A DNA stretch of 48,577 bases, taken from positions 1 through 48,577 of the forward strand of contig JAFDXH010000031.1 of assembly GCA_018268075.1 (NCBI GenBank), given 5' to 3'. The notes under the pieces were generated by a model, which saw only the letters and a program-made list of their open reading frames with translations, did not search any database and had not been told where the DNA came from. This DNA comes from Bacteroidota bacterium. Lineage in GTDB: Bacteria; Bacteroidota; Bacteroidia; Chitinophagales; Chitinophagaceae. Each line of letters starts with the position of its first letter. Position 1 is the first letter of the stretch. A program made the position numbers and the translations under genes. Positions 7,870 through 15,891 of the stretch are shown piece by piece.

Positions 7870-8976
7870 ATGAGATATTATTTAATAGCAGGCGAAGCTT
7901 CTGGCGACCTTCATGGCAGTAATCTTATAGAGGAATTAAAGGCTCTGGACAAGGGGGCGGCATTTCGCTGCTGGGGGGGCGACAAGATGAAAGCTGCAGG
8001 CGCTACGCTGGTAAAGCATTATAAAGAGCTGGCATTTATGGGCTTTACTGAAGTGCTGAAAAACCTACCTCAGATTCTGCGCAATTTTAAATATTGCAAA
8101 AAAGATATATTATCGTTTCAGCCGGATGTAATTATTTTTATTGACTATCCGGGCTTTAACCTTCGCATGGCCAAGTGGGCCTTTGAGCAAAAAATAAAAA
8201 GCGTATTTTATATTTCACCTCAGGTATGGGCATGGAAAGAAAACAGGGTAAAGATTTTTAAGAAATATATACCCAAAATGATTGTCATTTTACCTTTCGA
8301 AAAAGCATTTTTTAAAAAATGGAATTATGAGGTGCAATATGTTGGCCATCCCTTGATAAAAGTGATTAATGACTACAGGCAAAAACATTTTGAAACTACA
8401 AAAGATTCAAAACTCGTGGCATTGCTTCCAGGAAGCAGGCTACAAGAAATAAAAATTAAGTTGCCCATCATGCTGTCGGCTACTTTAAACTTCCCTGATC
8501 ATTCATTTGTAATAGCCAAAGCCCCTTCAGTGGAGGTTGAATTTTATCAGCAATTTTTAAGGGAATATCAAAATGTTTCTATTTCTTCTTTCGACACCTA
8601 CTCCTTACTTATGATGGCTTCTGCAGCAGTAGTAACCTCGGGTACAGCCACACTTGAAACTGCCTTATTTGGCGTACCGGAAATGGTGTGTTACAAAACC
8701 AATTCCCTATCTTATGAAATAGGCAAACGATTAATCAAATTAAAATTCATATCTCTGGTAAATCTGATTATGAATAAAGCAGTAGTAAATGAATTAATCC
8801 AAAATGACCTTACTCCTGAAAATATAACTAATGAACTCAATAAACTACTTTTTGATCAGGAATATATTGCCAGAATACAACAAGATTATGAAGCGTTAAG
8901 AGACCTTCTGACTCAGGGCGGAGATGCTTCAGAAAATGCTGCAAAAATTATTTACAAATATGTGGCAATTCATTAA
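7870..8976 (+). CDS. lpxB: Lipid-A-disaccharide synthase
   Basis: A 368-residue GT19 glycosyltransferase that condenses UDP-2,3-diacylglucosamine with lipid X to form the lipid A disaccharide at the inner membrane. The family opening RYYLIAGEASGDLHGSNL is intact. YISPQVWAWKENRV near residue 117, YVGHPL near 158, LLPGSRLQEI near 188 and SGTATLETALFGVPEMVCYKTN near 265 are all characteristic. The length matches the family. The protein confirms a Gram-negative outer membrane. The 287-bp spacer upstream holds no gene that I can see. Confidence 0.97.
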   Translation: MRYYLIAGEASGDLHGSNLIEELKALDKGAAFRCWGGDKMKAAGATLVKHYKELAFMGFTEVLKNLPQILRNFKYCKKDILSFQPDVIIFIDYPGFNLRMAKWAFEQKIKSVFYISPQVWAWKENRVKIFKKYIPKMIVILPFEKAFFKKWNYEVQYVGHPLIKVINDYRQKHFETTKDSKLVALLPGSRLQEIKIKLPIMLSATLNFPDHSFVIAKAPSVEVEFYQQFLREYQNVSISSFDTYSLLMMASAAVVTSGTATLETALFGVPEMVCYKTNSLSYEIGKRLIKLKFISLVNLIMNKAVVNELIQNDLTPENITNELNKLLFDQEYIARIQQDYEALRDLLTQGGDASENAAKIIYKYVAIH

Positions 8977-9013
8977 AGCTTAGGAAAGTCATTTTTATTT
9001 TATTATTGAAAAA

Positions 9014-9178
9014 CTACCTCCTTATCAGTTGAATGATCAGGATTATCATTGCAAGCAGGAATAATAAAATAGACAACCTGTTAATAAAATGCATATAGCC
9101 CAACCACTTTGATTTAGGTGCATCCGGATCTTTTTTTACCAACCATAAATATTCACCTATTTGCCTCCATACCCCCAT
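9014..9178 (-). CDS. Small membrane protein, DUF6728-like
   Basis: A 54-residue protein starting at the ATG at 9178 (GVWRQIGEYLWLVKKDPDAPK), with one strongly hydrophobic C-terminal segment (about residues 32-50, ending QLIRR). The aromatic GEYLWLVKKDPD and the MHFINRLSI turn resemble the small DUF6728 family found in Bacteroidota. A longer frame reaches back to 9310 but adds only a basic, poorly conserved-looking leader that would overlap the divergent cytochrome gene. Function unknown. It is convergent with lpxB. Confidence 0.65.
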   Translation of the reverse strand: MGVWRQIGEYLWLVKKDPDAPKSKWLGYMHFINRLSILLFLLAMIILIIQLIRR

Positions 9179-9283
9179 AATAGAAATTTTAATAAATCCT
9201 AAAAGTAAGTATATCCGTATCTGCTTCAAAAAAATAATTATTACCTTTTCCTTTTTTCTAACTTTATGTGTGGTAAAATACAA

Positions 9284-10087
9284 ATGAAAATAAAGGTTAA
9301 TAAAAAACACCCGCTAGCCATACGATGGCTTCATTGGATCAATTTTCCGGTGCTGGCTGTAATGGTGTGGAGTGGTATGCTGATCTATTGGGCTAATGAC
9401 GTTTATCGCATTGGCTGGGGTGATAAGACAATTCTTAAGTTTTTTCCGGATTCATTTTACAAAGCCTTCCATATTCCTTTCCGGTTGGCAGAAGGGATGA
9501 GCATTCATTTTGTTTTTATGTGGCTTTTTGCTATAAACGGGCTGATATATTTCCTATTCCTCTTGTTTTCGGGTGAATGGCGATTAATATTTCCCAATAA
9601 AAAATCCTTTAAAGAATCCTTTCTTGTGGTACTACATGATTTGAGAATCAGGAAAACAGCTCCGCCTCAAAAAAAATACAATGCTGCGCAACGCATCGCT
9701 TACAGCCTCGTGATCTTAATGGGATTGGGCAGTATTTTAACAGGACTGAGTATTTATAAGCCAACCCAATTTCATACGCTTACATCATTATTAGGTGGAT
9801 ACGAATGGGCTCGAATTGAGCATTTTACCCTCACCATTTTATTCTCACTTTTTTTTATTGTACACATAATTCAGGTAGTGCTCGCAGGGTGGAATAATTT
9901 TCAAAGTATGGTCACAGGATTATTTGTTGTAGATAAAAATGCAATTCCGGTACAACAACCAATTATCGAAAATAAAATTGAGGATACTATTAATGATCCT
10001 ACAGATCAGGTTGGCCCTGTAGAATCAACAAACAACCTGCATGAAGATTCCGATAAAACTGAAGAAATAATTAAGCATGATGAATGA
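9284..10087 (+). CDS. Cytochrome b561-type membrane subunit
   Basis: A 267-residue integral membrane protein with four or more transmembrane segments of the b561 / thiosulfate-reductase cytochrome-b type. Candidate haem-ligating His lie in HPLAIRWLHW at the start of segment 1, in MSIHFVFMW, and in ARIEHFTLTILFSLFFIVHIIQ in the last segments. The C terminus is a soluble acidic tail of about 50 residues. An ATG 18 bp upstream (9266) is an alternative start. It overlaps the molybdopterin oxidoreductase gene by 11 bp, so the two form a membrane redox pair like MsrQ-MsrP or the YedYZ type, with this subunit passing quinol electrons outward. Confidence 0.85.
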   Translation: MKIKVNKKHPLAIRWLHWINFPVLAVMVWSGMLIYWANDVYRIGWGDKTILKFFPDSFYKAFHIPFRLAEGMSIHFVFMWLFAINGLIYFLFLLFSGEWRLIFPNKKSFKESFLVVLHDLRIRKTAPPQKKYNAAQRIAYSLVILMGLGSILTGLSIYKPTQFHTLTSLLGGYEWARIEHFTLTILFSLFFIVHIIQVVLAGWNNFQSMVTGLFVVDKNAIPVQQPIIENKIEDTINDPTDQVGPVESTNNLHEDSDKTEEIIKHDE

Positions 10088-10832
10088 TGATACAAAAGAT
10101 ATAATAATCACTAAACATAATTTTAGAAAAAAGAGCTTCCTCGCCTTTTCTTTTTTTATTCTGTTTGCAATATTTGCCATTTTTGTCTGGAAAAAAATTA
10201 ACCATGCTACAGATGTGGCAGGCACACCCAAACCTTTGCGCACCATACTCGATAAAAACGAAAAAATCTTTTCTTCCATTTTTTCAGACCAACATTTATC
10301 GAAGACATACCCTGTATCAGAAGCGGTAAAAAAGGTAAGGGTAAATGGTGATATTGGTCTCAAAAGTGATCTGGACACTTCTTGGCGCCTGCACCTTGTA
10401 CTACACCCCGGCGACACACTTTTACTAACGATGGATGATATAAAAAAATTTCCAAAAACAGAGTTGGTCTATGATTTTAAATGTATAGAAGGATGGAGTC
10501 AGATTACTCATTGGGGCGGAGTAAAATTCAGTGATTTTTTAAAGAAATACGATCCATCAGCGAGCCAGGAAAAATATGCCGGCCTCTCTACCCCCGATAA
10601 TGAGTATTATGTAGGCATAGATATGGCCAGTATGCTGCATCCCCAAACAATTCTTTGTTATGAAATGAATGGAAAACAACTGCCTGTAAATCAGGGTTAT
10701 CCTTTAAGATTGATTATCCCCGTAAAATATGGCATTAAACATTTAAAAAGAATTGGCACCATATTTTTTAGCAATGAGCGGCCTCCCGATTATTGGTACG
10801 AAAGAGGTTACGATTATTATTCAGGGTTGTAA
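10077..10832 (+). CDS. Molybdopterin-dependent oxidoreductase, YedY/MsrP-like, membrane-anchored
   Basis: A 251-residue protein of the sulfite-oxidase superfamily. An N-terminal membrane segment (about residues 21-37) is followed by the Moco domain. The molybdenum-ligating Cys136 lies in DFKCIEGWS, the family hallmark, and the HLKRIGTIFF and DYWYERGY segments close the fold. The N terminus has K18-K19-S-F-L where a Tat signal would have twin Arg, so export of the folded, cofactor-loaded enzyme is a question. Partner: the overlapping b561 gene. The likely role is a periplasmic reductase such as methionine-sulfoxide repair, but the substrate is not proven by sequence. Confidence 0.85.
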   Translation: MMNDDTKDIIITKHNFRKKSFLAFSFFILFAIFAIFVWKKINHATDVAGTPKPLRTILDKNEKIFSSIFSDQHLSKTYPVSEAVKKVRVNGDIGLKSDLDTSWRLHLVLHPGDTLLLTMDDIKKFPKTELVYDFKCIEGWSQITHWGGVKFSDFLKKYDPSASQEKYAGLSTPDNEYYVGIDMASMLHPQTILCYEMNGKQLPVNQGYPLRLIIPVKYGIKHLKRIGTIFFSNERPPDYWYERGYDYYSGL

Positions 10833-10952
10833 TACATTTTATATTCAGATTTGAAAACTGAGTAAAAGATTGGGAGGTGGCGCAAGCCTCAAACAAATAC
10901 AATTTCATTAATCAAATATTCAGGAACTTCGCCTCTGAAATTTTTTGCAGGT

Positions 10953-12173
10953 ATGGAAAAAGAATTACTCAGAGAACAAAGAAAATTTGAAGCTGTATTT
11001 CAGAATGCATCTTTGGGCATTGTTGTGATTGACGAATCGGCCACAATAGTGCTGGCCAATAATTTTTTATTACAGCAATTTGACTATGATAATGCAGCAG
11101 AACTTATTGGGAAGAAACTGGAAATTCTTATCCCCGACCGCTATCAATCTACACACGTACATGATCGGAATAATTTCATAAAGCATCCGGCTACCCGGCC
11201 TATGGGCATGGGCCGCGATCTTTTTGGTATCACAAAAAAAAACAAGGAGATACCTCTGGAAATAAGCCTTAGCAGTTATTCCAATGAAGAAGGAGTATTT
11301 TCCATTGCCTTTATCAGCGACATTACAGCAAGGCTGGAAGTTCAAAATAAATTGAGAGAGCAGCGGCTTGCGTTAGCTGCAATGAATGAGGTAATGGAAA
11401 AAAAAGTAAAAGAAAGAACCGCCACCCTGCAAGACACTATGGCCAAGTTAGAAGCCTCAAAGGATCAGTTAACATTGGCTTTAAGCAAAGAAAAAGATTT
11501 AGGTGAATTAAAAAGCGCATTCGTTTCTATGGCATCGCATGAATTTCGCACACCACTCAGCACTATTTTATCTTCAGCATCTTTGCTGGCAAAATATAAA
11601 CTTACAGAAGACCAAGAAAAAAGAGACAAGCATGTGCAACGGATAAAATCATCTGTTATCAACCTTACCAATATTTTAAATGAATTTTTGTCGCTGGGAA
11701 AAATAGAAGAAGGCAAGATTAAGGCGCATTTTTCTGTATTCAATATTAAAGAATTTATAGAACAGCAATGGCAGGAAATGTCAGCATTATTCAAGCCCGG
11801 ACAAGAACTGGAATTTACACATACCGGTAAAGAGATAGTAACCCTTGATGAAAATTTATTCAAAAATATTTTAATCAACCTTTTGTCAAATGCCTCAAAA
11901 TTTTCTTCAGAAAATAAAAAAATCTTTATAAATGTAAATGCCAGCGATCGTGAACTTATATTTACCATAAAAGATAAAGGGATCGGAATTTCAGATAAAG
12001 ATCAGGAGCATTTATTTGAAATATTTTTTAGAGCAAAAAATGCACTTAATATTGCAGGAACCGGGCTTGGGCTACATATTGTATCAAAATATACAGAAAT
12101 AATGAATGGCAATATTTCCATAAAGAGTGTACTTGGCGAAGGCACAGAAATCACCATAAAATTTATTCAATGA
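10953..12173 (+). CDS. Cytoplasmic PAS-domain sensor histidine kinase
   Basis: A 406-residue kinase without transmembrane segments. A PAS domain covers about residues 8-130 (FQNASLGIVVIDESATIVLAN; HPATRPMGMGRDL; PLEISLS). It continues through a coiled coil (EKKVKERTATLQDTMAKLEAS) into the HisKA domain with phospho-acceptor His196 in SHEFRTPL. The ATPase domain shows the N box (NILINLLSNASKFS), G1 (KDKGIGIS), F box and G2 (GTGLGLHIVSKY). It overlaps the response-regulator gene by 4 bp (ATGA), so they are a matched pair. The soluble PAS suggests sensing of an intracellular redox, gas or ligand signal. The adjacent nos genes suggest oxygen or nitrogen oxides, but no haem motif is obvious. Confidence 0.93.
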   Translation: MEKELLREQRKFEAVFQNASLGIVVIDESATIVLANNFLLQQFDYDNAAELIGKKLEILIPDRYQSTHVHDRNNFIKHPATRPMGMGRDLFGITKKNKEIPLEISLSSYSNEEGVFSIAFISDITARLEVQNKLREQRLALAAMNEVMEKKVKERTATLQDTMAKLEASKDQLTLALSKEKDLGELKSAFVSMASHEFRTPLSTILSSASLLAKYKLTEDQEKRDKHVQRIKSSVINLTNILNEFLSLGKIEEGKIKAHFSVFNIKEFIEQQWQEMSALFKPGQELEFTHTGKEIVTLDENLFKNILINLLSNASKFSSENKKIFINVNASDRELIFTIKDKGIGISDKDQEHLFEIFFRAKNALNIAGTGLGLHIVSKYTEIMNGNISIKSVLGEGTEITIKFIQ

Positions 12174-13222
12174 AAAAGATATTGCTTGTAGAAGACAATG
12201 CAGATATACGTGAAAATACGGCTGAGATATTGGCACTCGCCAACTATAATGTAGTAACGGCCGCCAATGGCAAAGAAGGTTTTGAAATAGCGGTGAAAGA
12301 AAACCCGGATCTGATTATTTGTGATATAATGATGCCTGTATTAGATGGCTACGGCCTCTTGCACCTCATATCAAAAAAGGAAGGGCTTCGCGGTATCCCA
12401 TTCATATTTCTCACGGCCAAAAGTGAAAGAGGAGATTTAAGAAAAGGGATGGAGATGGGGGCAGATGATTATATTACCAAACCCTTTACAGAAATAGAAA
12501 TATTAAACGCGATAGAAGGTAGGCTTCAAAAGTCAGAATATATTAAAGAGAATTTAGAAGCATCACGCCTTGATAATTTTTTAAACGAAGTGAAGAATGA
12601 AAATAATCTGGAAAAGTTTACCAGCGAAACCTCGCTGAGCCATTTCAGAAAAAAACAGAAGATCTACGTTGAAGGCAATCACCCGCACAGCCTTTTCTAT
12701 TTGAACGAAGGCAAGGTACGCACTTATAAAATCAATGATAGTGGTAAGGAACTCACCATAAACTTGTTTAATTCCGGTGATTTTTTTGGATATAATGCAC
12801 TTCTCGAAGACAAGCCTTACCAGGAAACTGCTGAAACCATGGAAGAGTGCGACATCAGTTTGATCAACAGGGAAGACTTTGAAATATTAATACACAGCAA
12901 TATAGAAGTAGCCCAGAAATTTATAAAGCTACTGGCACAAAATGTTTCAGAAAAGGAAAACCAACTGCTAAATCTAGCCTATAATTCGCTACGCAAAAGA
13001 GTAGCCGAAGCAATCATTACACTGCTCAATAAATTTAAACCCTCAGATGAATCAAATTTTGTAATTCAGATGTCGAGAGAAGACCTTGCCCGCATAGCCG
13101 GCACTACCACCGAGTCGCTCATACGAACCATAAGCGATTTTAAAAACGAAAAACTAATCAGTTCTGAAGGCGGAACAATACAGGTAATAAATGAAGATAA
13201 ATTAAGATCAATGCTTAACTAA
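12170..13222 (+). CDS. Response regulator with CRP/FNR-type output (REC-cNMP-HTH fusion)
   Basis: A 350-residue fusion. The receiver domain (1-125) has the acidic pocket E8-D9, phospho-acceptor Asp52 in ICDIMMP, the FLTAK segment and the late Lys (YITKPF). The cyclic-nucleotide-binding-like beta barrel (about 150-265) has YVEGNHPHSLFYLNEGKVRTY and FNSGDFFGYNALL. The CRP/FNR helix-turn-helix (about 270-345) has SREDLARIAGTTTESLIRTI. The recognition helix keeps the E-x3-R pair (ESLIR) that in FNR and CRP reads TGA half-sites, but the FNR Ser that reads the outer T is Ile here. There are no FNR cluster Cys. It should be controlled by the upstream kinase and is a good candidate regulator of the following nos block. 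Confidence 0.92.
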   Translation: MKKILLVEDNADIRENTAEILALANYNVVTAANGKEGFEIAVKENPDLIICDIMMPVLDGYGLLHLISKKEGLRGIPFIFLTAKSERGDLRKGMEMGADDYITKPFTEIEILNAIEGRLQKSEYIKENLEASRLDNFLNEVKNENNLEKFTSETSLSHFRKKQKIYVEGNHPHSLFYLNEGKVRTYKINDSGKELTINLFNSGDFFGYNALLEDKPYQETAETMEECDISLINREDFEILIHSNIEVAQKFIKLLAQNVSEKENQLLNLAYNSLRKRVAEAIITLLNKFKPSDESNFVIQMSREDLARIAGTTTESLIRTISDFKNEKLISSEGGTIQVINEDKLRSMLN

Positions 13223-13614
13223 AGATTGATGGCCTTTGCAAGGCTGGAGTTAAATTCATTGGTAATATTTAAAAATTGCTTCTCAAATGCTACCATATTT
13301 TCTCTAAGCCGAACTTGCTTTTTATCATAAGTGGCAGGCAAATAGTTTATTTCTTCTTCATCTATCTTTTTGGCAAAATTGAGTACAGATCGCTTTAAGT
13401 ATTTAGCGCGGCCATCTATTAATAGCATCTCATTCTGAAAATATTCAGCAAGAGAGATAGCAGTAGCATTATCATCATGATCTACGATTTCACTCAGACG
13501 AAATTTTAATAATGCATTCTCCTGAATAAAAAACTCTAACCTCCGTATCCATGATTTTGCCTCTTCAACTACCTGCTGGCGAAAGGAATTATTCATCAAA
13601 AACTCGATTTTCAT
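13219..13614 (-). CDS. Unknown helical protein beside nos regulator
   Basis: A 131-residue soluble, charged, all-helical protein that I do not recognise. It has no Cys and no signal peptide. Several His and acidic residues occur (EIVDHDDN near residue 45, KIDEEEINYLP near 88). The stop codon overlaps that of the receiver-CRP gene on the other strand by 4 bp (13219-13222), an unusually tight convergent arrangement. An FNR-like dyad lies 84-95 bp upstream of its start. Both features suggest co-regulation with the nos block, perhaps as a small stress or respiration-associated protein. ATG codons at 13614 or 13596 could both start it. Confidence 0.7.
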   Translation of the reverse strand: MKIEFLMNNSFRQQVVEEAKSWIRRLEFFIQENALLKFRLSEIVDHDDNATAISLAEYFQNEMLLIDGRAKYLKRSVLNFAKKIDEEEINYLPATYDKKQVRLRENMVAFEKQFLNITNEFNSSLAKAINL

Positions 13615-13697
13615 TAATGAGCAGAAAATTTTTAAGAAAAAAAATAAAATTGCACAAATCAGCTTATTAATAAAATGATTGAAGGCAGTTAGTGAAC

Positions 13698-13709
13698 TGA
13701 TCTAAATCA
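13698..13709. promoter_or_regulatory. FNR/CRP-like dyad upstream of 131-residue gene
   Basis: The sequence TGAT-CTAA-ATCA forms an inverted repeat with CRP/FNR-family spacing, flanked by C on the left and T on the right. It lies 84 bp upstream of the start at 13614 and shares ten of twelve bases with the dyad at 15064-15075. It is a likely binding site for the receiver-CRP regulator encoded next door, or for another CRP/FNR protein. Confidence 0.55.
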
Positions 13710-13749
13710 TAATGGAAAATTTTTGAATAATAAAATGGGGGAAGCCTCG

Positions 13750-15000
13750 CTAATTGCGAATAAGTTCTTTGGGCTTTTTAATGCTGAACACCAAAAGAAT
13801 AAGACCAAGCGCTATAAGAATAGCACAATAAAAAAGTAAAATATTAGCATGAGGAAGTGGTGAAAAATTCATCGCTTCTAACCCCTGAAACATAAGGATT
13901 ACCTCCTGAATAATCACTCCGCCTATGAATACAAAAACGCCTACAACACTCAGTTGACGCCCGCTCCTCTGGTAAAACAATTGATTGATGTACCCCAAAA
14001 TAAAAAAGGAAATAATACCCAGAAAAGACAAATGAAGATAACCTATCACTACTGGCCTGAAACCGAAAGCATAATTGCTTAAATAGGGAAATATAGACAG
14101 CATCTGCAACACAATCTTTAAAATAAAAGCTACCGATGCCAACAACCATAAAATGCGGGTATTAGATGAAAGTATATGACGGGTACTATTTTTAAATAAA
14201 GAAAATATTCTTACAAAAAACAATAATACAACCAACTGAAGAATACCGGTAACATTAGCAACCCATTGAATAACAGGCGGCAGTTTCAACCACAAAATAG
14301 AAAGGAAAAATGCCGGAACTACTGTAATGGCAAGTATCATGAATAATTTTTTGCTGATAGCCACTGATGGAAGATACCCCTGCTGCAATAGAAATGAAAA
14401 GAGTAGTCCGAAACAAACAAACAGGAACCAACCATTATATTGAAAATGCAAAAAGAAATAAACCGATGCGAAATATAAATCCTGAATAAGGATATTGCGC
14501 GCCATAAGGTAAGCAAGTAATATAGCCCCAAGTGATGAAAAAGCCCAAATAATCAGGCCTGCCTTGTACCAAATAGTAGCATAAGATTTTTCTTCCACCT
14601 TATTTAAATCCTTCCACATCCATACAATAAAGAAATAGGAAAGCAAAATACCTGCCGATAAGAACAAAATGGAATAAAAGTCGTAGCCCTGAATAATAAA
14701 TGACACAAACATTCCATAAGCTGTAAAGCAATTAGCTATAAGCAGCCAGTGGTACTTTTTAAAATTGGTAGCTACATTATACTTTCCGATATAATCAATC
14801 ATTAAAACCATTAAAATAATGGTAACCCAACCTACAAATGCAAAATTGCTGTGGGCATAAAGCAGATGCTTTTGATTTACAGCACGCAGATCAAAATTGA
14901 TCTTATACCTTAAAGTAACGCCGGCCAAGGCTACAATACAGAAATTAATTAATGCAATCTTTATCCAACTATGGGAAGAGAATGTAAATTTATTCATCAT
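13750..15000 (-). CDS. Polytopic membrane protein of the nos region
   Basis: A 416-residue integral membrane protein with about 12 hydrophobic segments and no soluble domain. His residues sit at membrane positions in YAHSNFAFVGW near residue 50, FFLHFQYNGWF near 185 and GYLHLSFLGI near 322. That pattern recalls reduced members of the haem-copper oxidase subunit I / NnrS-like fold, but the full set of haem and copper ligands is not obvious. I treat the family as unknown. It is divergent from the cytochrome c lipoprotein gene, with a 163-bp shared regulatory region that contains two dyads. Its context suggests a role in denitrification or quinol-to-cytochrome electron flow. Confidence 0.75.
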   Translation of the reverse strand: MMNKFTFSSHSWIKIALINFCIVALAGVTLRYKINFDLRAVNQKHLLYAHSNFAFVGWVTIILMVLMIDYIGKYNVATNFKKYHWLLIANCFTAYGMFVSFIIQGYDFYSILFLSAGILLSYFFIVWMWKDLNKVEEKSYATIWYKAGLIIWAFSSLGAILLAYLMARNILIQDLYFASVYFFLHFQYNGWFLFVCFGLLFSFLLQQGYLPSVAISKKLFMILAITVVPAFFLSILWLKLPPVIQWVANVTGILQLVVLLFFVRIFSLFKNSTRHILSSNTRILWLLASVAFILKIVLQMLSIFPYLSNYAFGFRPVVIGYLHLSFLGIISFFILGYINQLFYQRSGRQLSVVGVFVFIGGVIIQEVILMFQGLEAMNFSPLPHANILLFYCAILIALGLILLVFSIKKPKELIRN

Positions 15001-15062
15001 GCACTTTAAGAATTAAAAATAAAGGTAACCTACCTGAAGAGCACATATAAAAAAATAAATTT

Positions 15063-15100
15063 ATGATATAAATCATCAAAATAAATCATCCATCATGATT
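15063..15100. promoter_or_regulatory. Double dyad between divergent membrane protein and cytochrome c genes
   Basis: The first element, 15063-15076, reads A-TGAT-ATAA-ATCA-T, a palindrome of FNR/CRP type. The second, 15084-15100, has inverted arms AATCAT and ATGATT separated by 5 bp, centred about 22 bp (two helical turns) from the first. The pair is 63-100 bp from the start at 15000 and 64-101 bp from the start at 15164. It could serve both promoters. Confidence 0.55.
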
Positions 15101-15163
15101 GCCCTCATAAAAAATTGTAAATTGCCTGTGTAATATTGCAAAGTAAAAATTAAATTTTCTTCT

Positions 15164-15661
15164 ATGAAAAAAATGTTTATCGTGTGTTCTCTGGCTTTAT
15201 TCTTCGCTGCTTGCGGCGGTTCGGGCGACAAAGACAACAATGCTGCTGCCCCCGAAAGTACAGAAGCTAAAAGTGATGACACAACAGCCTCATCAGAAAG
15301 TGGAAATCCGAGCTACGATCCTAACCGTGGTGAAGGCAAGTTTCATGATGTACAATTAAGCGACAAGCTGGATGCTGCAATGGCAGCTAAAGGCCAAAAA
15401 ATTGCTGAATTAAAATGTGAGTCGTGCCATAAAATGACAGACGAAAGATTGGTAGGCCCAGGATGGAAAGGTGTTACTTCGCGCCACAAACCTGAATGGA
15501 TACTAAACTTTGTGACCAACACAGATGCCATGATTGACAAGGATCCTAAGGCACAGGCCATGCTTGAAATTTGTATGGTGAGAATGCCCAACCAAAACCT
15601 CAGTGATGACGAAGCTCGCGAAATACTTGAGTTCATGAGGAAAAACGATGGAGTAAAATAA
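15164..15661 (+). CDS. Cytochrome c lipoprotein of the nos cluster
   Basis: A 165-residue exported protein with a lipoprotein signal (about residues 1-17; lipobox FFAAC) followed by a Gly/Ser/Asp/Ala-rich, acidic linker to about residue 50. The mono-haem cytochrome c domain has CESCH near residue 86 and a candidate Met axial ligand in CMVRMPNQNLSDDEA near 145. The VGPGWKGVTSRHKPEWIL turn is typical of class I small c cytochromes. As a lipid-anchored periplasmic carrier encoded directly before nosZ, it is the likely electron donor to nitrous oxide reductase. A strong terminator follows it, so it can be transcribed separately from nosZ. Confidence 0.92.
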   Translation: MKKMFIVCSLALFFAACGGSGDKDNNAAAPESTEAKSDDTTASSESGNPSYDPNRGEGKFHDVQLSDKLDAAMAAKGQKIAELKCESCHKMTDERLVGPGWKGVTSRHKPEWILNFVTNTDAMIDKDPKAQAMLEICMVRMPNQNLSDDEAREILEFMRKNDGVK

Positions 15662-15682
15662 AGTTTTCATTGTTTAATACAT

Positions 15683-15720
15683 AAGCCGGGTTGCGGCGGC
15701 AAAACGAACCCGGTTTTTTT
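15683..15720 (+). terminator. Intrinsic terminator after cytochrome c gene
   Basis: A GC-rich stem (CCGGGTT / AACCCGG, extendable by A-T and G-T pairs) with a 14-nt loop is followed by seven or more T. It begins 22 bp after the cytochrome c stop and shows that nosZ probably has its own promoter in 15721-15891. Confidence 0.88.
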
Positions 15721-15891
15721 CTCTCTTAAAAAATATTGATTTCAACTGCTGGAAAAAAAGAAGACTTTTTTTTCAAAATGGGAATCTTTTGCCTCAACAA
15801 AAAAAAGAATTTTTATAAAAATATTACTAATACCCCCTCTATAATAAACATTCAACAATTAAACTAAAACCAATCACATCAAACCATTTTT

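Noticed and set aside
15736-15745. TTGATTTCAA as a further FNR-like site before nosZ
   Set aside because: The half-site spacing is too short for a CRP/FNR dimer.
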